64,000 nt of DNA from Anoxynatronum sibiricum (GTDB taxonomy: Bacteria; Bacillota; Clostridia; Peptostreptococcales; Tindalliaceae). The notes under the pieces are model-generated. The model did not search any database. It had not been told where the DNA came from and was given only the letters and a program-made list of their open reading frames with translations. The first letter of the stretch is position 1; every line of letters begins with the position of its first letter. The DNA lies in assembly GCF_039414295.1 (NCBI RefSeq), contig NZ_JBCITM010000011.1:62001-126000 (forward strand), given 5' to 3'. Below are positions 60,558 through 64,000 of this stretch, in pieces. The translations under genes and the position numbers were made by a program.

Positions 60558-61241
60558 ATGGTCAGTACCGTCTGCGCTTTTTTATTATATCAGAAACTGG
60601 TGATGACCGTCGTTACCGAAGAGCTGGAGACAAAACTCCTTGCATCTGTTAAAGAAGCCGGTGCCAAGGGTGGGACTTTTATTAAGGCAAAGGGCACTGC
60701 CCCCTGGCGTGAATGGTCTTCTTCAACCACCTCTGAGCATCAAGGCAAAGAACTGCTGCTCACCATTGTTCATGAAGATCTGGTGGAAGCTCTATTATCC
60801 ACCATTGACCAACAGTTGCAATTGTCTCAGTCACCGGCAGGCATTTCATTTGTCATTGATCTGAAACAGGTTCGGGGCGTCATTGGCAGCCTGGAGGAGC
60901 TACAGGAGGGGATTATGTTGAAGGAAAGAATTAAAAGCGGCTATGAGCTGATCATCACCATTGTTGACCAGGGACGTTCTGGTGTTGTGCTGGAAGCCGC
61001 TCGAAGCCAGGGAGCCACGGGGGGCACTGTGATGGCCGGCAAAGGTATTGGAGCGCTTGACCAGAGCATACGACTGGAGGTTCCCATTACCCCCGAAAAA
61101 GAAATTGTGTTAATCCTGGCGAAAGCAGATAAGGCTGATCTCATCATGGATGCCATTATGGAAAAAGCAGAAATTAATCAACCCGGTAAGGGCATTGCTT
61201 TTTTGCTTGATGTGGAGAGAACCGTTGGGCTTCAGCCGTAA
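60558..61241 (+). CDS. Tandem PII-like signalling protein (two fused domains)
   Basis: A 227-residue protein made of two similar halves. Each contains the strand-turn of PII-like proteins: first half AGAKGGTFIKAKGT then KELLLTIVHEDLVEALLSTI and ends in PAGISFVIDL; second half QGATGGTVMAGKGIG then KEIVLILAKADKADLIMDAI and ends in GKGIAFLLDVERTVGL. Classical PII is a trimer of about 112-residue chains with a tyrosine-bearing T-loop; the T-loops here are short and no uridylylation tyrosine is apparent. The start has GGAAAGGACTGATGCTGA before it. The gene lies 35 bases before the M20 peptidase gene, so it may be co-transcribed. Ligand is unknown. Confidence 0.8.
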   Translation: MVSTVCAFLLYQKLVMTVVTEELETKLLASVKEAGAKGGTFIKAKGTAPWREWSSSTTSEHQGKELLLTIVHEDLVEALLSTIDQQLQLSQSPAGISFVIDLKQVRGVIGSLEELQEGIMLKERIKSGYELIITIVDQGRSGVVLEAARSQGATGGTVMAGKGIGALDQSIRLEVPITPEKEIVLILAKADKADLIMDAIMEKAEINQPGKGIAFLLDVERTVGLQP

Positions 61242-61276
61242 TCAACGCCATCATACCTTTGAGGAGAGGTTGTTCC

Positions 61277-62503
61277 GTGTTTAATGTCAAAGACTATTTT
61301 CATCGCGATGAAGTCGTTGAGCTCACTCAAAAACTCATCAGCATTCCCAGTCATAAAGATATTCCCCATCAGGAAAAAGAAGTGGCTGAGTTCATCTATG
61401 ATTATTGTGGTTCTCATGGATTAGAGGTACAGTTGCAGGAAGTGGTTGACCAGCGTAAAAACGTACTCGCCTTTCTCAGAGGCAGCGGTGTTGGCAATTC
61501 CTTGATGCTGAATGGTCATACCGATACTATTACCCCCTACCGCATGACCATTGATCCTTTTCATGAGTGTGTACGGGATGGCTATGTATGGGGGCGGGGG
61601 GCTGCTGATATGAAAGGCGGCCTGGCTTGCATGATCACTACCATGGTGGCGATGAAGCGGGCAGGTATTGTTCCCGATGGCGATATTGTATTTGCAGGTG
61701 TCATCGGCGAAGAAGGAAAAAGCGAAGGGACAGAGCATTTGATTCATTCCGGGATTCGAACCAGTGCCGCCATTGTTGGCGAACCTTCAAACTACGAATA
61801 TGCCGTGGGACACCGTGGCCTGGAGTGGTTTGATGTAGTCTTTACCGGCATAGCTTCTCACAGTGGCAGTCCAGAAAACAGTGTCAATGCCATTGAAAAA
61901 GCGGCAGAATTCATCTACAGGGCCAAACGCGAGCTTTATCCCAAGATACGACAGCGGGAAGATGAATTCATGGGTGTTTCCCTGATGAATGTGGGAATTA
62001 TTGAGGGTGGCCTGGGACAAAGCACCGTGGCCGACCAGTGCACAGTGAAAATCGACCGCCGTTATATCCCTGGCGAAACTGTGGAATCGGTTCTTCAGGA
62101 GTATCAGGATCTCCTAAACAGCATGAAGGAAGAAGACCCTGCTATGAAGGCTACCATCATCAAAAGCGCAGAAAACGTCACTGCCTTAAACCACCCGCCG
62201 CTCATAACACCCATGTCTGAACCGATTGTGCATGCAGTCAGAAAAGCTCTCAGCGAGGTCATTAAACGGGACCCCAAAATCACACGGGGCCGGGGCTGGA
62301 CCGATGCAGCCCTTCTCAGTGTTTATGGAAAAATCCCCACAGTCGTTGTTGGACCGGGGGATATTCGCCTCTCTCATACAGAGGCTGAGCGCATCGCCAT
62401 CAGAGATCTGGTCAATACGGTGGATGTTTATGCACGTATCATTGATAATTTTTGCATCAAAGATAAGATCATGGACGAAAACAGCACTCTCATCATGGAT
62501 TGA
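61277..62503 (+). CDS. M20 family metallopeptidase (ArgE/DapE type)
   Basis: A 408-residue zinc enzyme. Metal ligands appear in MLNGHTDTI, GRGAADMKGGLACM, GEEGKSEGTEH and the C-terminal histidine in RLSHTEAERI. A lid domain includes HSGSPENSVNAIEK. The start is GTG at 61277 behind GAGGAGAGGTTGTTCC. It removes N-acyl groups or cleaves dipeptides; the exact substrate is unknown. Stop overlaps the converging Fur gene by 11 bases. The PII-like gene directly upstream may regulate it. Confidence 0.9.
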   Translation: MFNVKDYFHRDEVVELTQKLISIPSHKDIPHQEKEVAEFIYDYCGSHGLEVQLQEVVDQRKNVLAFLRGSGVGNSLMLNGHTDTITPYRMTIDPFHECVRDGYVWGRGAADMKGGLACMITTMVAMKRAGIVPDGDIVFAGVIGEEGKSEGTEHLIHSGIRTSAAIVGEPSNYEYAVGHRGLEWFDVVFTGIASHSGSPENSVNAIEKAAEFIYRAKRELYPKIRQREDEFMGVSLMNVGIIEGGLGQSTVADQCTVKIDRRYIPGETVESVLQEYQDLLNSMKEEDPAMKATIIKSAENVTALNHPPLITPMSEPIVHAVRKALSEVIKRDPKITRGRGWTDAALLSVYGKIPTVVVGPGDIRLSHTEAERIAIRDLVNTVDVYARIIDNFCIKDKIMDENSTLIMD

Positions 62504-62966
62504 CCGGACTAACCAATGCTTCGTTCATCTCTTTTCTGCACCGTTGGCAGATACCTGTCATCATAATCGTAATATCTTCAATGGCGTCCTGATATTTTTT
62601 CTCAATGTAGTCCCGCTGTTCCACCATATCCCGGAACACCTGATGATCCGAATATTCTCTGATGGCACCGCACCGGTTGCACTTAAAATGGATGTGCATT
62701 TTCTTCTGGCTGAACAGGTACAATTCATAATAACGGTCGTGATGAATCGCCAGCTCTTTGATGATCCCCATTTTAAGCAGTATGTCGATGGTGCGGTAGA
62801 CCGTCGGAAGACTGATGCCCTTACTCTTTATTTGTTCATACATTTCTTCCGGCTTTAAGTGCCTGTCTGTCTCAACAAAAAGACTTATGATGATTTCCCG
62901 CGTTTTCGTGATACGGTACCCTTCAGATTTGATCATCTGTATGATCTCAGCGACTTTTCTGTCCAT
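62493..62966 (-). CDS. Fur-family metal or peroxide regulator
   Basis: A 157-residue winged-helix regulator. The DNA-binding domain opens RITKTREIIISLFVETDRHLKPEEM, with recognition helix LPTVYRTIDILL. A structural zinc site has CNRC at residues 96-99 and a second CxxC pair near the C-terminus (CQRC). It has the histidine-rich IHHDRYYELY and HIHFK metal site. It could be Fur, Zur or PerR; the second metal site is compatible with Fur or PerR. The start at 62966 follows AAAGGTGGTGTTGAAC. Divergence from 63.0 kb genes is not seen. Confidence 0.9.
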   Translation of the reverse strand: MDRKVAEIIQMIKSEGYRITKTREIIISLFVETDRHLKPEEMYEQIKSKGISLPTVYRTIDILLKMGIIKELAIHHDRYYELYLFSQKKMHIHFKCNRCGAIREYSDHQVFRDMVEQRDYIEKKYQDAIEDITIMMTGICQRCRKEMNEALVSPVNP

Positions 62967-63042
62967 GTTCAACACCACCTTTGCTCTCCCAATTCATGTG
63001 CTGGGCTAATTGATTCACTCATCTTTCAGGGGGGAGTTGATT

Positions 63043-64000
63043 TTATGTTGTTGTTTCACGAATCATCACATCAACTTCCTCCCACTCCTGATACGATTCG
63101 AATGAAAGACCAGTGATCTCTGCTGCAACTTGAGTCAGTGGCATGAGGTCATTTTTGCATATGCTCGACAAGGTGTATTTACGGCACAGCGCCATCAACT
63201 GCTGAAGCCCTGTATTGGTTTTTTGAAGAAACCGGTAGACGCCCAACGCTCCTGCCGACATGTCAAGGGCTGCCACTCCATACCGCTGTACCAGCCCTGC
63301 CAACTCTTCCAACTCTTGTGGACTGTCGGTGTTTTTAATTTGTCTGCCGGCATTCTCACCCACCATGGCCGCTGCCATGGCTGCTCGTCCAATTCCAATG
63401 ATCTTAATGTGAGAACTTCCGAGAGCCAGTCCTTTGAATATCTGATCTTCAAATGCAAAACCACCGGCAATGGCCAAGTCTGGAATATAGAGGCCCTGTC
63501 GGCTCATTTTCTCGCATATTTCGTTCAAAATACCCAGCATGTACACCGTGGGATACCCCCACTCATTCATCATACGAATCGGGCTGTTACCGGTTCCGCC
63601 ACCGGCAGTATCCACTGTAACCAGATCCACACCAGCCTTTGAAGCCATCAACAGTAAACGTGCCATATCAGTAATTCTAAAGGGGCCGGTTTTAACAGCA
63701 ACCAACTTAACCCCCATGGCTCTCAGTGATTTTACACGATCAATCAGTTGGTCTTCTGTCCACGCCGGCAATTTCCCAATTTTATAAAACGGCCCAACTA
63801 TTCCTTTTCCAAGAGCCTCCTGCACTGTTATATTTTCAGGATCAGGGTCAATTGTATACCCCAGTTTCTTCAGTTCCATCGCTTTCTCAATGGTGGGCAC
63901 TTTTCCCATTCCCTGTATTCCCTTGGCCGCCTGAGCCACTTTCAGCTCCACTGCTTCAAAACCCACCACATTCACAGCGTATTCCAGCAACCCCAGACGC
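63043..64000 (-). CDS. FMN-binding glutamate-synthase-like protein, 5-prime truncated by window edge
   Basis: The frame stays open to the window end, so only the C-terminal 319 codons are visible. It has the FMN-domain motifs of ferredoxin-dependent glutamate synthase: KVAQAAKGIQGMGKVP, KLVAVKTGPF and DLVTVDTAGGGTGNSP, with AIAGGFAFEDQIFKGLALGSSHI at the phosphate site. A cysteine-cluster block near CRKYTLSSICKND follows. Stand-alone GltS-like proteins of this type occur in anaerobes; whether it makes glutamate cannot be told here. Confidence 0.85.
   Translation of the reverse strand, partial: RLGLLEYAVNVVGFEAVELKVAQAAKGIQGMGKVPTIEKAMELKKLGYTIDPDPENITVQEALGKGIVGPFYKIGKLPAWTEDQLIDRVKSLRAMGVKLVAVKTGPFRITDMARLLLMASKAGVDLVTVDTAGGGTGNSPIRMMNEWGYPTVYMLGILNEICEKMSRQGLYIPDLAIAGGFAFEDQIFKGLALGSSHIKIIGIGRAAMAAAMVGENAGRQIKNTDSPQELEELAGLVQRYGVAALDMSAGALGVYRFLQKTNTGLQQLMALCRKYTLSSICKNDLMPLTQVAAEITGLSFESYQEWEEVDVMIRETTT

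Overview
The window looks like a chromosomal segment of an anaerobic, spore-former-type Firmicute of class Clostridia. This is inferred from gene content: a flavodiiron protein, butyrate kinase, a CBS-domain family II pyrophosphatase, an M56/BlaI pair, a SAM-I riboswitch in front of metY-metA, AGGAGG-type ribosome sites and canonical TTGACA-17-TATAAT promoters. An alkaliphilic or salt-tolerant relative of the Tindallia/Anoxynatronum/Alkaliphilus group is possible, but this is a guess. There is no rRNA, no CRISPR array and no intact transposase; one tRNA gene (Thr, GGT) is present.

Layout. 1-7.5 kb: end of a flavodiiron gene, folC, a YedK-type DNA-crosslink protein, and two small regulatory modules (M56 sensor-protease with BlaI-type repressor; DUF2812 membrane protein with PadR repressor), each with a palindromic operator at its promoter. 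7.5-12.6 kb: an accessory island ending at tRNA-Thr. It holds a YvrJ-type miniprotein and a decayed second copy, an approximately 500-base GC-rich stretch full of nested hairpins, a translationally coupled AAA ATPase plus TOPRIM pair that resembles two-gene phage-defence systems, and an AbiE-type toxin-antitoxin locus whose toxin is destroyed while the antitoxin and its palindromic operator remain. 12.7-14.6 kb: xpt and a secreted CAP/SCP protein.

14.6-25.3 kb: a single-promoter sugar operon read leftward: LacI repressor, PfkB sugar kinase, sucrose-phosphate-synthase-like glycosyltransferase, two ABC permeases, lipoprotein binding protein, GH65 disaccharide phosphorylase, ABC ATPase. The promoter carries two matching LacI-type operators. 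25.4-29.3 kb: OsmC-family protein followed by a serine-synthesis set (aminotransferase, SerA, DUF1015). 29.3-33.8 kb: a predicted membrane-anchored zinc protease, then metY-metA under a SAM-I riboswitch (MetA has the acetyl-CoA-type glutamate), and glutaredoxin. 33.9-36.0 kb: an unusual overlapping pair, an ApgM-like phosphomutase with threonine in the nucleophile position and a PP-loop-like protein.

36.2-43.7 kb: a myo-inositol operon iolC-J-B-D-I-E with divergent DeoR-type iolR; the shared promoter region has helically phased TTTCG repeats. iolG, iolA and a transporter are not in the window. 43.7-64 kb: mostly housekeeping and metabolism: cyclophilin, DUF4153 membrane protein, pyrophosphatase, butyrate kinase, glycerophosphodiesterase, SelO AMPylase, a DnaJ membrane protein, a QueG-like iron-sulfur protein, an MFS carrier, two M20 peptidases, HtpG, a tandem PII-like protein, a Fur-family regulator and the 3-prime part of an FMN-dependent glutamate-synthase-like gene.

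The best candidates for something undescribed are the hairpin-rich region at 8.03-8.53 kb, the AAA/TOPRIM cassette next to it, the ApgM-like/PP-loop pair, the tandem PII-like protein and the mixed phosphorylase/synthase sugar operon. All starts were chosen by reading the ribosome-binding site by eye; no database search was possible.
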